Of a stretch of 46,501 nucleotides of DNA, positions 16,427-25,056 are shown in pieces. The translations under genes were made by a program, and so were the position numbers. Below the pieces are notes generated by a model. The model worked only from the letters and a program-made list of their open reading frames with translations, made no database searches and was not told the origin of the DNA. This stretch comes from a virus: the IMG/VR virus record IMGVR_UViG_3300028843_000261, positions 1 through 46,501 of that record; one strand, 5' to 3'. How positions within the stretch are numbered: the first letter of the stretch is position 1; each line of letters starts with the position of its first letter.

Positions 16427-17525
16427 CACTCTTTTCCCTAAACATTAACGCGACCGCCTCTACAGGCTTTTTACCACTTGTGTATCCCTCGAACTCTGCC
16501 CTTATGTGCTTTCCAATATACTCGTCTTTATTTTTTAAAATAAGAGTTTTTTCGGGAACACTTCCTGGAGCTGACATGCTAAATCTTACTCCATTTTCTG
16601 TTTCGCAAATTAAAATCGCCCATCCATCTACGGAGCTTTTTATATTAACAACTAGAAATTCGTCATCCAGCATAAAACTTTCTTCTGTACCACTAGTTAT
16701 TTTCCGCTTAACCTTTAGGACATTTTTGGAACGCTTGCCCTCCTCATACATGCCGTGTGGCAAGCGTAGTATCAGTCCCTCATATTTTTCCTTGAGTGCT
16801 CTTTTTAGAAGCGAAAGAAGATTAAACTCTCCAACTAAATAAGAAGTGTTTATGTATTCCGATTTTTTACCGAACTCAAATGCTCTCAAGAATATATCTC
16901 TTTCTTCGAAGGTTTTTTCTGGATCCATATAATCGAAACACTTGAACTCTAGTTTCAAGGTGTCTGGCTGTCTCCTCTTAACCCAGCTTCCGATCGTTTG
17001 CAATGGGGTTCCGTGATGGTAAAGTTCTCCGTCAATAGGTCTGTGTTTTTTCTTTAGTACTCCTTCGTATTCGGAAAGTATTTCCGGAATGGAAGTTATT
17101 AGCCTTCCTCCTTTGCTATAGGCTTTCATAGTGCCATTGTCGTTTATTATACTGCATCGGTGGCCGTTTAACTTGTGCTGTATGTATACGCCATTGCTAG
17201 GCGTGTCTGACAGACGTTTTAGGCTATGCGCGTTCATTTGCCTTGCGTAGCCAAGCGTATTGCTATTGCTTCCTGTAAGGGCTTTCTGGGGCGTCGTACA
17301 GTGTCCCGAATCAAGCTTTTTGCTCACTCTGCTATTAATCCTCATTGCGATCTGTTCTTCTTTTGTCCTGTTTGCAAGACCATAATGGATCGGTTCCGAG
17401 TTCTCTTGGATTTCACCTCCAAGAACTCCGTGCTCCATAATTATATAGTCTTCATCAGACCATATAGACCAAATTCTCATCTTGCCTCTCGAGTCTTTTT
17501 TGTATAAGTCTATTCGATCTTTCAT
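16419..17525 (-). CDS. ATP-dependent DNA ligase
   Basis: 368 residues. Nucleotidyltransferase motifs are in order: motif I at residues 117-123 (HKLNGHR, with K118 as the AMP-accepting lysine in place of KxDG), motif III DGELYHHG (165-172), motif IV EGLILR (249-254) and motif V LKVKRK (270-275). A C-terminal OB domain follows with SGKKPVEAVALMFR. The first about 75 residues (YKKDSRGKMRIWSIW) look like a small WGR-like domain. It seals nicks during phage replication or recombination. Motif I has N instead of the usual D, which deserves note. Stop overlaps the following small gene; start abuts the deoxyribosyltransferase. Confidence 0.85.
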   Translation of the reverse strand: MKDRIDLYKKDSRGKMRIWSIWSDEDYIIMEHGVLGGEIQENSEPIHYGLANRTKEEQIAMRINSRVSKKLDSGHCTTPQKALTGSNSNTLGYARQMNAHSLKRLSDTPSNGVYIQHKLNGHRCSIINDNGTMKAYSKGGRLITSIPEILSEYEGVLKKKHRPIDGELYHHGTPLQTIGSWVKRRQPDTLKLEFKCFDYMDPEKTFEERDIFLRAFEFGKKSEYINTSYLVGEFNLLSLLKRALKEKYEGLILRLPHGMYEEGKRSKNVLKVKRKITSGTEESFMLDDEFLVVNIKSSVDGWAILICETENGVRFSMSAPGSVPEKTLILKNKDEYIGKHIRAEFEGYTSGKKPVEAVALMFREKSDE

Positions 17526-17980
17526 TATGTATTCACCTCTGGAAAATTTGTGATGTCGTCTTCAACGTATCCCCATTGTTTTATCGAGAATACAATTTCT
17601 TCAAGGTTTTTGATTCCCCTTGCATGAGCGCATATTGCATATCTCAGCATTACATTCACAGGCTTTTGATTGCTTGTGAAAGTTATTATATTCTCGACTT
17701 CTTTTGGAGACGCAGCCGCAAATCCCAATTCAAACATTGTTCCGGTGTCAGGCCAGTCAACAACTGCTATCATTGTGTCGCATGAAAGAATGTTTGAGAT
17801 ATTAGAATCGTAGATCTCTTCCATTCTAAGCCACTTTTCTCTTGGCGTCATATCTTTTATGACACCGAAGCTTCTCGGAGAGAAATACTCTGTCATAGAT
17901 GAGTCTAGAGACCTCTCTATGCTCTTTACAAGATCAAGCTGTTCATCATTAAAAAACGGGGATGCTATATAAATTTTCAT
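17525..17980 (-). CDS. nucleoside 2-deoxyribosyltransferase-like protein
   Basis: 151 residues. KIYIASPFFNDEQLDLV at the N-terminus and IAVVDWPDTGTMFELGFAAA at about 70-89 are the nucleoside deoxyribosyltransferase signature. The glutamate in FELG is the likely catalytic nucleophile. The enzyme transfers or hydrolyses a 2-deoxyribosyl group and would help recycle host nucleosides or trim unwanted ones. It shares a base with the ligase start. A weak TATAAT-type promoter lies about 30 bases upstream. Confidence 0.7.
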   Translation of the reverse strand: MKIYIASPFFNDEQLDLVKSIERSLDSSMTEYFSPRSFGVIKDMTPREKWLRMEEIYDSNISNILSCDTMIAVVDWPDTGTMFELGFAAASPKEVENIITFTSNQKPVNVMLRYAICAHARGIKNLEEIVFSIKQWGYVEDDITNFPEVNT

Positions 17981-18008
17981 TGAGTGATCTTCCTATTAAT
18001 ATTCTTGT

Positions 18009-18014
18009 ATTATA
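18009..18014 (-). promoter_or_regulatory. candidate extended -10 promoter for deoxyribosyltransferase-ligase genes
   Basis: Reading leftward the sequence is TGTTATAAT: a perfect -10 hexamer with an upstream TG. No good -35 box was found at 16-18 bases. It lies in the 49-base gap before the deoxyribosyltransferase gene. Confidence 0.35.
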
Positions 18015-18029
18015 ACATTAAAACTACTT

Positions 18030-19121
18030 CTATTTAACAATAGAAATTATGTCTTTCCAAAAAACTGGTCTGTCGTCATCTTTTGCTTGCGTTATCATCT
18101 TTTCCCTCTGCAGAGAGTTTATAGACAGGTTGTTTAAAATCGCGTGTTTTGGACACGGCGCGTTAGGGTCCTTTCCTTCAAGACGAAGTTCCGCGTCTTT
18201 TTCGTAAGGACATTCTCCGTCGTGGCACGGAAGACCAGCGCTATCTGCTTCGATAATCGTGCTTATCTCGTTAAGAATAGGAGCCCATAAATTATACTGA
18301 GCTATCCAGCAGCTTCTTTTTCTGAGGATGTCTATCATGTCCTCTTCAAAACCCGATATCTGAACGAACATTTTGTCTCCGATCGAGGAGTATACTATTC
18401 CTGGATCCATCATCATTGAGCGCAGATTGTCCCTTATCAGTATGCTTCTGTGTCTGACAAGCTGAGCTCTAAGAGATATTGAAATTCTTGCGCTTATTGT
18501 TATTGTTCCGCCAATATGTCCGCTGCTATTGCATTTTATACTCTTCAGGATTTCAGGCGTTTTGTATTTCTCGATAGCGTCAATCTCAAATCCTAGATGA
18601 ACCAAAACAGCATCGAATTCGTAAATAAAGCTTTCTAACATTTCTAAAAGATGATTAAAATTTCCAGACTCAAGAAGATGCACAGCATAATTCCTGAGAT
18701 GTGCTATGTCTCTGGCCGACATTCGTATTGAGTATTTAGTAGTAGACATTATTGGAAGCTCCATTCTGAAATCGTCCTGTCTGCTAACTCCAGAGGCTGT
18801 AATCATACGATCTCTCACTCTTTCAAAAACCTCGGTATCATCTATCCAATCTGGATATTCAAACTCTAGAATATTCTGAACTCTAGATGTTTGCGCCCAC
18901 ATGACGTGGTTCCTCATGCTTACAATTATTTCTCTTTCTAAAATAGTAGACTCAACAAACATTGATGCTGAGCAAAACTCGTTTACTGGAAGATCTAAAC
19001 TCCTGACCATTTTTCCGTATAGCTCTTCCATTTTTTCTTTTGGTCTGGAGTTGCACCATGCAACTTTAGACATATGATTTCCATCAGACTCAAATGACGA
19101 TTCTATAATTTTAATTTTCAT
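18030..19121 (-). CDS. divergent ThyX-like (flavin-dependent thymidylate synthase) protein
   Basis: 363 residues, longer than usual ThyX. The core has LRAQLVRHR (residues 218-225), as in ThyX where the RHR binds nucleotide and flavin. The canonical RHRxxSxNxxSxRY signature is not intact: after RHR comes SILIRDNLRSMM. Before the core is a NHVMWAQTSRV segment (71-81). The C-terminal third has a cysteine cluster (CHDGECPYEK, then CPKHAI) that could be a metal site. In ThyX, dUMP is methylated using methylene-tetrahydrofolate and FADH2. Context (HD nucleotidase, NDT, dUTPase elsewhere) supports pyrimidine nucleotide metabolism. It may make a different product or be a non-canonical ThyX. Confidence 0.5.
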   Translation of the reverse strand: MKIKIIESSFESDGNHMSKVAWCNSRPKEKMEELYGKMVRSLDLPVNEFCSASMFVESTILEREIIVSMRNHVMWAQTSRVQNILEFEYPDWIDDTEVFERVRDRMITASGVSRQDDFRMELPIMSTTKYSIRMSARDIAHLRNYAVHLLESGNFNHLLEMLESFIYEFDAVLVHLGFEIDAIEKYKTPEILKSIKCNSSGHIGGTITISARISISLRAQLVRHRSILIRDNLRSMMMDPGIVYSSIGDKMFVQISGFEEDMIDILRKRSCWIAQYNLWAPILNEISTIIEADSAGLPCHDGECPYEKDAELRLEGKDPNAPCPKHAILNNLSINSLQREKMITQAKDDDRPVFWKDIISIVK

Positions 19122-19720
19122 TGTGCTCTCCTTGTTATATCGTAAATTATTTCAGAACATTCTTTTCTTAGCCTCTCTAAAAATGGAGACTCAACGATGT
19201 TAAACTCGCTGTATATCGTTACAAGCTTTTCTCCTAGGCTCTTCTCGGCCTTCTCAAGAATGTGGATAACAGTTCTGTTTCCTCTCATCGCAACTTCGTC
19301 GCTTATTTTGTATATAACAGCAAGCAAATCGCAAAGAGAAACTACCGACCCTTCCTTGCCCTTTTTTGACGAGCTCCATATTTCAAACAGTCTGTGTGAT
19401 CCAGAAATATATAAAGACAGTTCGTTTACAGCATCAACTTCCATCTCGTTTATTATCCTCCGCATTTCCTTGCTGTGGTATTTTACAGGCATTGCTATGT
19501 CTCCAGTAGAAACCTCGTCAATGTCGTGCATTATAGCCTTTGACAGAAGTTTTCCAAGATCCATTTTCCTGCCCTCCAAAAGAAGCTCCTCGTATATAAA
19601 CAGAGCCATCACTGAAACAAATCCCGAATGCTCTAGGACGGACTCATTGTTCACAAGTCTGCTGTCCGAGTATCTGTTTACAGACGCAAGTTTCGATATT
19701 GTTTCCATGTATTTCTTCAT
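19118..19720 (-). CDS. HD-domain 5'-deoxynucleotidase, YfbR-like
   Basis: 200 residues. HD metal ligands are in order: H31 in LEHSGF, H65-D66 in IMHDIDE, and a later D in SLCDLLA. The opening NRYSDSRLVNNESVLEHS and the DEVSTGDIAMPVKY segment match YfbR-type enzymes that dephosphorylate dNMPs, including dCMP and dUMP. It probably directs nucleotide pools toward phage DNA. It overlaps the ThyX-like gene by 4 bases (ATGA). Confidence 0.75.
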   Translation of the reverse strand: MKKYMETISKLASVNRYSDSRLVNNESVLEHSGFVSVMALFIYEELLLEGRKMDLGKLLSKAIMHDIDEVSTGDIAMPVKYHSKEMRRIINEMEVDAVNELSLYISGSHRLFEIWSSSKKGKEGSVVSLCDLLAVIYKISDEVAMRGNRTVIHILEKAEKSLGEKLVTIYSEFNIVESPFLERLRKECSEIIYDITRRAQ

Positions 19721-19731
19721 GTTGTCTCCAG

Positions 19732-22617
19732 TTATTTTTCTATTATCGACTCGTCGAGCTTCATTATTTGTTTTATAACTACATATCTGCTATTGTATTT
19801 TATTGTACCTTTCACCAAATACCAATCTTTGTCAACTGTACCTTCCTCTGCTATTTCTCTACCTTTTTCTTCATATTCAAATCTGCCAATTGTTCCCATT
19901 ATGCTATCGGTATCGTCTTCTAGCTTTATCGCAAGCTCCAAAGTATGATCTTCTAAAACTTTACCATTTCTTTTTTGCAAGTTCACATATTCATTTAAGT
20001 CTCTAACGTTTTTATTCATCAATCTCCCAATAAATAAATAATCTCCCTTTTCTTGTACGTCATTTATAAGAGATGGTGGAGCAGACAAACCGTATTTTTG
20101 ATGATTGTCATACAAGTCTCCCCAGTGATGTTTACACGGGAACAAAATGTTAAATGGAGTTTCTGGATGAAGCATTTTTGTAATTATTCCTGGAGGAAGA
20201 CTTTCACCTGTCTCTCTTGATTTTATTATTTTGTTTGCTGCTGCTGGTCCTATTCCGTGAATATTCAACAAACCACCAACGACAATACCCTTGCTATTTA
20301 CAGACCACTTTTTTAGTGATTCGTCTGGATCTATAGAAACATATTTTATTTTTTCATTTACTGTTATGTCTCTAAGAAGTTTTATTGCACTGTCGTCATC
20401 TTTTGCATGATTTAAATTTGCAACAAGAAACTCTTTTGGATGTCTTGCTTTTATATGAGCACACCAATATGAAATTATTGCATACGCAACAGCATGACTT
20501 CTGTTAAACGCATACGCTCCTCCATTTTCTATTTCGCCCCATAAAAAGTCTGCTTCTTCTTCTGAATATTCTCTTTCTTTTGCCCCTTTGACGAATTTTT
20601 CTTTGTATCTGTTGAAATATTCTTTTCCCATGGACTTGCTTAGAGCTTTTCTTAGTGCGTTTACATCAGTCCAATTCATTCCTCCTATTTCTCTACAGAT
20701 TTTTAGAATTTGTTCTTGATAAACAACAATTCCAAATGTATCTTTTGTTATTTTTTTGTGTAGGTTTCCATAAAAAACAGGCGTGTCTTCTCCTAGTCTG
20801 TATTTTACATATCTTGCTGCTCCGCCACTATACAAAGCTCCAGGACGAGCAAGAGATGTTATCGCTGTTATATCTTCAAAAGAATCTATTCCCATTTTTT
20901 TTGTTAATTGTCCTAGAGAATATCCTTCAAATTGAAATATGCCGCTAAGTCTCATTTTATTAAAAACTTTAAATGTTTTCTTAGATTCTAGTGGCAATTT
21001 ATAATACTCCTCGTATTTCATTCCTATCATGTCAGCACATTCTTCAAGGATTGACAAAGTTCTTAGACCCAAAACATCTATCTTTAACAAGCCTAGATAC
21101 TCCGATGTTTTTTTGTCAACCATCGCTGTCCCATCTCTAACATTTACTCCAGAGAAAACATCAATGTCTTCGTTGCAAACAATTATTCCTGCTGCATGTA
21201 CACTGCTATGTCTTGGATGATTCTCAATTTTTGAGACCTCGTTCATTGCTGGATATTTTTTTATAAATTCTTTTCCTATACTCGTTGTTTTAAAAGTATC
21301 TTTCATTCTCATTGCAGCTCTTGCATCGCCGCCAGATCTTTCTATGATTGCATTTTTTACCGCATCGGTTTCATACGGTGGAATCCCCAAAGACTTTGCA
21401 AATTCTCCAATTGCTATTTTTGGTTTCATGGTTGAAATATTAGCTATTTGTCTTACTTTTTCTTGTCCGTATTGTTCCATAAGTTGTTTGATGACTAGGT
21501 TTCTTTTAGTGTCTGGGAAATCTATATCTATGTCAGGCAGGTCGCTCCTGTTTATATCAATAAACCTCTCAAAAAGAAGGTCAAACTTTATTGGATCCAT
21601 ACATTCTGTTATTCCAATCAAATAACAAACAAGACTACCTCCAGAGCTTCCTCTTGCAGGACCGACTAGCATTTTTGTTTTTGCTTTTTTTATCATGTCT
21701 GCAACTATAAGAAAATAGTCCTGATATCCTTTTTCAAGGATAAGTTTTATTTCCCTGTCATATCTAGATTTATATTCCCCTTTATTTTTTATGTCTATCC
21801 CTAATTTTTTCGCACCAATTTTGCAAAGAAACTCAATCTTCTCCGGACCTTTGTATTTTACTAGATCCGCCTTTTTCAGTTGGATGTTGCAGCATTGTTT
21901 GGCTATTTTGTGTGTGTTTTTTATTGCTGATTTTGCTTCAGGATTATTTTTATATAATTCAAACCATTCCTTCGTTGATAAAATATGTTGTGGATATGTT
22001 TGATGACAATTGTCTCTGTAAGTAAATATTTCGTAAACGTCCCTGTCTTCTTCTTTTGGATAGAAATTATTTATGATTGCAACTTTTGGAATTCCTTTAT
22101 ATTCTTTAAACATTTTTGGCGTTGTTGTTGTCAATGCTATATAGTCTATTCTTTTTGGCTTATCAAAGTTTTCTGCAATCACAATTACATTATCGCTCAG
22201 TGCATAAATGTCTTTGAGACTTATGTTTCCACGGTAATAAAAATTCTCGTAAAATATTTTTACCAAATTATATATTTCAGAAAGACCATCTGTGTTTTTT
22301 GCTATTAAAATATATTCACATCCGAATTGTCCTCTTGGTTTTACCCTTTCGGTAGCATCTTTCACGACTGTTAGTCTGACAGAATATATTGGTTTTATGT
22401 TTTCTATTTTCTCTCTGCCAAATTGTGATGCAGCGGTTTTGTAACTGCTGAAATCGTTTAATCTTTGCTCTATTGTAGGATGAGAGTGGGTTACTCCCAA
22501 GTCTGAAACGCCTATATATCCAGTTTCAGATCCATATTTTAGAATTTCGTCAAGATGTCCATATACTTTTTTGAAAGAGTATCCTGTCCTTAGTGCTAAG
22601 TGTACTATTTTTTTCAT
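19732..22617 (-). CDS. dnaE: DNA polymerase III alpha subunit (C-family replicative polymerase)
   Basis: 961 residues from the ATG at 22617, which overlaps the exonuclease stop (ATGA) and has GGAGGT 8 bases upstream; an upstream ATG at 22650 lies within that gene and is not preferred. Features: an N-terminal PHP domain (KIVHLALRTGYSF, lacking the second metal His of HLRVHS-type proteins), the palm motif GPARGSSGGSLV and FERFIDINRSDLPDIDIDFPD (DxD pair near residues 362-366), a third palm Asp in LLKIDVLGLRT (about 514), and a helix-hairpin-helix (IHGIGPAAANKI, about 785). It is shorter than bacterial DnaE (about 1160) and seems to lack the tau-binding end. It would carry out phage DNA synthesis. 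Confidence 0.93.
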   Translation of the reverse strand: MKKIVHLALRTGYSFKKVYGHLDEILKYGSETGYIGVSDLGVTHSHPTIEQRLNDFSSYKTAASQFGREKIENIKPIYSVRLTVVKDATERVKPRGQFGCEYILIAKNTDGLSEIYNLVKIFYENFYYRGNISLKDIYALSDNVIVIAENFDKPKRIDYIALTTTTPKMFKEYKGIPKVAIINNFYPKEEDRDVYEIFTYRDNCHQTYPQHILSTKEWFELYKNNPEAKSAIKNTHKIAKQCCNIQLKKADLVKYKGPEKIEFLCKIGAKKLGIDIKNKGEYKSRYDREIKLILEKGYQDYFLIVADMIKKAKTKMLVGPARGSSGGSLVCYLIGITECMDPIKFDLLFERFIDINRSDLPDIDIDFPDTKRNLVIKQLMEQYGQEKVRQIANISTMKPKIAIGEFAKSLGIPPYETDAVKNAIIERSGGDARAAMRMKDTFKTTSIGKEFIKKYPAMNEVSKIENHPRHSSVHAAGIIVCNEDIDVFSGVNVRDGTAMVDKKTSEYLGLLKIDVLGLRTLSILEECADMIGMKYEEYYKLPLESKKTFKVFNKMRLSGIFQFEGYSLGQLTKKMGIDSFEDITAITSLARPGALYSGGAARYVKYRLGEDTPVFYGNLHKKITKDTFGIVVYQEQILKICREIGGMNWTDVNALRKALSKSMGKEYFNRYKEKFVKGAKEREYSEEEADFLWGEIENGGAYAFNRSHAVAYAIISYWCAHIKARHPKEFLVANLNHAKDDDSAIKLLRDITVNEKIKYVSIDPDESLKKWSVNSKGIVVGGLLNIHGIGPAAANKIIKSRETGESLPPGIITKMLHPETPFNILFPCKHHWGDLYDNHQKYGLSAPPSLINDVQEKGDYLFIGRLMNKNVRDLNEYVNLQKRNGKVLEDHTLELAIKLEDDTDSIMGTIGRFEYEEKGREIAEEGTVDKDWYLVKGTIKYNSRYVVIKQIMKLDESIIEK

Positions 22618-23159
22618 GCTAGTCCGACCTCCAAAAGCCATTTGTAACATTCTATTGTTGCCATAACATCAGCTTTCGCTCTATGAGCTCCCTCTATTTT
22701 TCTTTCAGTGGCAAGCTCATATAAATATCCAAGACGAAGCCTTTTATTTTCAACAGGATGAGACAACTCAACAGTACATTTTGCATTTTTTGGCCAATTA
22801 AATTTGTTTTCTAGTCCTAGTCTTCTTGATTCAAATTTTATCATGTCTAAATCAAAATTTACGTTATGACCTAACGAGTATTCTGCTCCTTTGAAAAATT
22901 TTGAAAGCTTTTTAAATTTATCTGCAAAAGTATTTTGATATTCAAGCATCTCGTCTGTTATTCCTGTTATTCTAATTATATGTTCGGGAACAGGAATTGG
23001 TATTTTCAAAAGCGAGTGAAACTCGTCAACAACTTTAAATTTTTTATTTATCCTAACGCAATATATTTCGGTCATGAATGGCTGTAGGCTCAAGTCTGTC
23101 AAGTTTGGTCTAAGAAGACCCGTTGTTTCTGTATCAAAACATATTCCGTCTCTTTTCAT
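22614..23159 (-). CDS. DnaQ-like 3'-5' exonuclease (proofreading)
   Basis: 181 residues, DEDDh family. Exo I is CFDTETTGLL (D9, E11), Exo II is LGHNVNFDLDMIK, and Exo III is the GAHRAKADVMA end with H and D. It should correct errors of the adjacent Pol III alpha. The two genes overlap by 4 bases, ATG inside TGA, so they are probably made together in equal amounts. A separate epsilon-like gene immediately upstream of alpha suggests a phage-encoded polymerase-exonuclease pair. Confidence 0.85.
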   Translation of the reverse strand: MKRDGICFDTETTGLLRPNLTDLSLQPFMTEIYCVRINKKFKVVDEFHSLLKIPIPVPEHIIRITGITDEMLEYQNTFADKFKKLSKFFKGAEYSLGHNVNFDLDMIKFESRRLGLENKFNWPKNAKCTVELSHPVENKRLRLGYLYELATERKIEGAHRAKADVMATIECYKWLLEVGLA

Positions 23160-23449
23160 TTTGTGTTTTCCTCATCTAGATGTTTTAAAATTTGTGAGTA
23201 TATAGAAATGTCATTCAAAGAGTCTTCGTGACCACCGCAATGAAAATTATTTCCGTATCTAATTATTTTGCTTATCATAAATTCAAACACAGAATATCTA
23301 TTAAAGTCTTCTTTCGTATTCAATACGATGCCATCTCCAAAAATTGCAAGCATCACCTCGCCTTTTCTTTTATATGCCTCTCCGTATTCTAGTTCTTTTT
23401 CTTTTTGTGTTTTGGAAAGGAGTTGAAGTTTTTCGCTAACACTATTCAT
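23156..23449 (-). CDS. DUF1599-like (nucleotide-modification-associated) small protein
   Basis: 97 residues, helical. The pattern KEKELEYGEAYKRKGEV, then FMISKIIRYGNNFHCGGHEDSLNDISIYSQIL resembles the phage DUF1599/Nmad1 family (YGxxY, R...G.....ES..D...Y). Members are found near nucleotide-modifying enzymes in phages. It overlaps the exonuclease start by 4 bases and the VOC gene by 8. No catalytic residues can be named; the H-E-D segment might bind metal. Confidence 0.5.
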   Translation of the reverse strand: MNSVSEKLQLLSKTQKEKELEYGEAYKRKGEVMLAIFGDGIVLNTKEDFNRYSVFEFMISKIIRYGNNFHCGGHEDSLNDISIYSQILKHLDEENTK

Positions 23450-23939
23450 CGTCCGTGTTCCTTCTGTATATGAGTTTCAGGTCAAATCCAAATAGAAAAA
23501 CAGTGTCCATTATTATATAATGATATTTTCTATTGGCAGGAATATTTTCATTTGAATGTGAAAATGTTTTTGCTTCTTGCGCTATTCCTATTCCGCTTTC
23601 CATAAGTTTGTTTTTGATCGACTGAAACTCGCTCCAGTTGTCAATGTGTACGCCTATGTGGCTGATAAAAGGCTCGCTAGATGTGCCGGAACCTCTTTGC
23701 ACATGCCAGTTATCACCTTCGGTATATTCAAGGATTTCAAATTCAATCCCGGGAATTAAATCGTAATTGAAATTCAATTCGGCTTTTGTTGATTTTGTTT
23801 CTCTGTCGAATACAGAACCAGAAAACAAAACTGTGTCGAAGATCCACTCAATAGCACCTAGATGCTTTTTTATATTCTCAACATATACTCTAGAGTCTTT
23901 TCTGACACCGATTGCTATTTGCGTTAATTTAATAGACAT
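23442..23939 (-). CDS. VOC (glyoxalase-fold) superfamily protein
   Basis: 165 residues. The strand order and FISHIGVHIDNWSEF segment (about 91-105) match the vicinal oxygen chelate fold. An early TQIAIGVR strand and two beta modules are visible, and a final HYIIMDTVFLFGFDLKLIYR strand. Substrate unknown: VOC members include dioxygenases, epimerases and binding proteins. It lies between a DUF1599-like gene and an SDR gene, so a small-molecule or nucleotide modification role is possible. Confidence 0.55.
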   Translation of the reverse strand: MSIKLTQIAIGVRKDSRVYVENIKKHLGAIEWIFDTVLFSGSVFDRETKSTKAELNFNYDLIPGIEFEILEYTEGDNWHVQRGSGTSSEPFISHIGVHIDNWSEFQSIKNKLMESGIGIAQEAKTFSHSNENIPANRKYHYIIMDTVFLFGFDLKLIYRRNTDDE

Positions 23940-23941
23940 AT

Positions 23942-24700
23942 TTATGCTCCGTATTCAATATCACATCCTGATAAATAAAAGTGCCTTTCTTTTTTGGACA
24001 AAAGAAAAGCTATGAATTCCGCTAGAATTTCGGGGTCTGTTTCAACTCCGGTCGTAAGTGCGTTTGCTTGATACTGTTTTGAAAATTCAGCGGTCCATCC
24101 GCGCTTTTCGGGAATAATAGCGTCAACGAACTTGCTCATTCCTGTTCCGTCCAGTTTGTTGGGGCTAACAGAAAAGACAGTGATGTTTTTTTCACGTGTC
24201 AGTTCATGCGCCATTTGTTTTGTTATCATTTTTGCAGCGGCCTTGCTTGCATTGTATGCAAGAGAACATCTCATTGGAACGCGAGCAGCATTTGAAACAA
24301 TATTTAAAATGGTTCCTCCTGCACGACTAATTTGCGGGAGTAGCATTTGAGAAATTATAAATGTTGCTCTGGCATTCACGTTCATCAAGCTGTCAAATGT
24401 TTCTACGTCGGCTTCATGAAACCACTGATTCATGTTCAGGCCAGCGCAATTTATTAAGCAATAAATTTTACCCAATCCTTCAAGCTCCAAACAACTTTCC
24501 ACGGTATCGGTTTCGTCATTTAAATCGCATTCAACAATATCGTCCAAGTGTTCTGGCAAAATTTCTAAAAATGTAGAGCTAGAATGAGCCAGCGCAATTA
24601 TATGAAAAGTCGGGTCGGCTTTCTTTAGTTGTCTTGCGACCATGTATCCAAGATTGTCTGGCTCGCTGCATCCAGTTATAACAATATTAATATTTCTCAT
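23942..24700 (-). CDS. short-chain dehydrogenase/reductase (SDR)
   Basis: 252 residues from ATG 24700, which has GGAGAC a few bases upstream; an in-frame ATG at 24739 is less likely. The Rossmann start is NIVITGCSEPDNLGYMVA (the GxxxGxG loop is altered), followed by INCAG, a serine in NIVSNAAR and the YNASK catalytic motif (Y and K of the active site). An NAD(P)-dependent oxidoreductase is expected. Phage SDRs are rare; this one leads the leftward nucleotide-metabolism operon, so it may act on a nucleotide sugar or a modified base. Substrate unknown. Confidence 0.75.
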   Translation of the reverse strand: MRNINIVITGCSEPDNLGYMVARQLKKADPTFHIIALAHSSSTFLEILPEHLDDIVECDLNDETDTVESCLELEGLGKIYCLINCAGLNMNQWFHEADVETFDSLMNVNARATFIISQMLLPQISRAGGTILNIVSNAARVPMRCSLAYNASKAAAKMITKQMAHELTREKNITVFSVSPNKLDGTGMSKFVDAIIPEKRGWTAEFSKQYQANALTTGVETDPEILAEFIAFLLSKKERHFYLSGCDIEYGA

Positions 24701-24741
24701 TTTGTCTCCGTTTTGTTTTAGTAATTGTTGGACGAACATCT

Positions 24742-24769
24742 ATTTTACCATCTATATTTTCTGAAGCAA
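24742..24769 (-). promoter_or_regulatory. candidate leftward promoter for SDR-VOC-polymerase operon
   Basis: Reading leftward: TTGCTT (24769-24764), 16-base spacer, TAAAAT (24747-24742), about 40 bases before the SDR start. It fits a sigma70-type promoter only moderately. A LexA box lies 52 bases further upstream. Confidence 0.4.
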
Positions 24770-24820
24770 TATGTCGGGAATCGTTCCTGGAAATATGCTA
24801 GAAAACGTCATGCAGAAAAC

Positions 24821-24840
24821 TACTGTTTATCCATACAGTG
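24821..24840. promoter_or_regulatory. LexA-type SOS box
   Basis: TACTGTTTATCCATACAGTG at 24821-24840 has the CTG-N10-CAG core and TACTGT/ACAGT arms of the gammaproteobacterial SOS box. It lies upstream of the leftward nucleotide-metabolism operon and downstream of the terminator of the gene on the right. Host LexA could bind here and link expression to SOS. It is a single site, so chance cannot be excluded. Confidence 0.6.
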
Positions 24841-24869
24841 TTTTGTCATCTGGTTAAAAAATGACCAAT

Positions 24870-24888
24870 TTGATCAGAAATTGATCAG
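24870..24888. repeat. tandem TTGATCAG operator-like repeat
   Basis: TTGATCAG occurs twice, at 24870-24877 and 24881-24888, spaced by 11 bases (one helical turn), each with a palindromic TGATCA core. Such spacing suits a dimeric DNA-binding protein. It sits about 30 bases upstream of the LexA box. Confidence 0.4.
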
Positions 24889-25056
24889 CTCGTGTGGGCT
24901 TGTATAGCCGTTATAAGCCACAGAGCGCAAATTTTGGCTACATGGGCAGCTATTTTGCCTTTTCGTTGCTTAGACGACGATCTATGGCGCTCTGGCGGCA
25001 TATACGCATAAAACCTATAGCTGGCGCGCCCTGTATGGCATTGTAAGCAATTTGCA

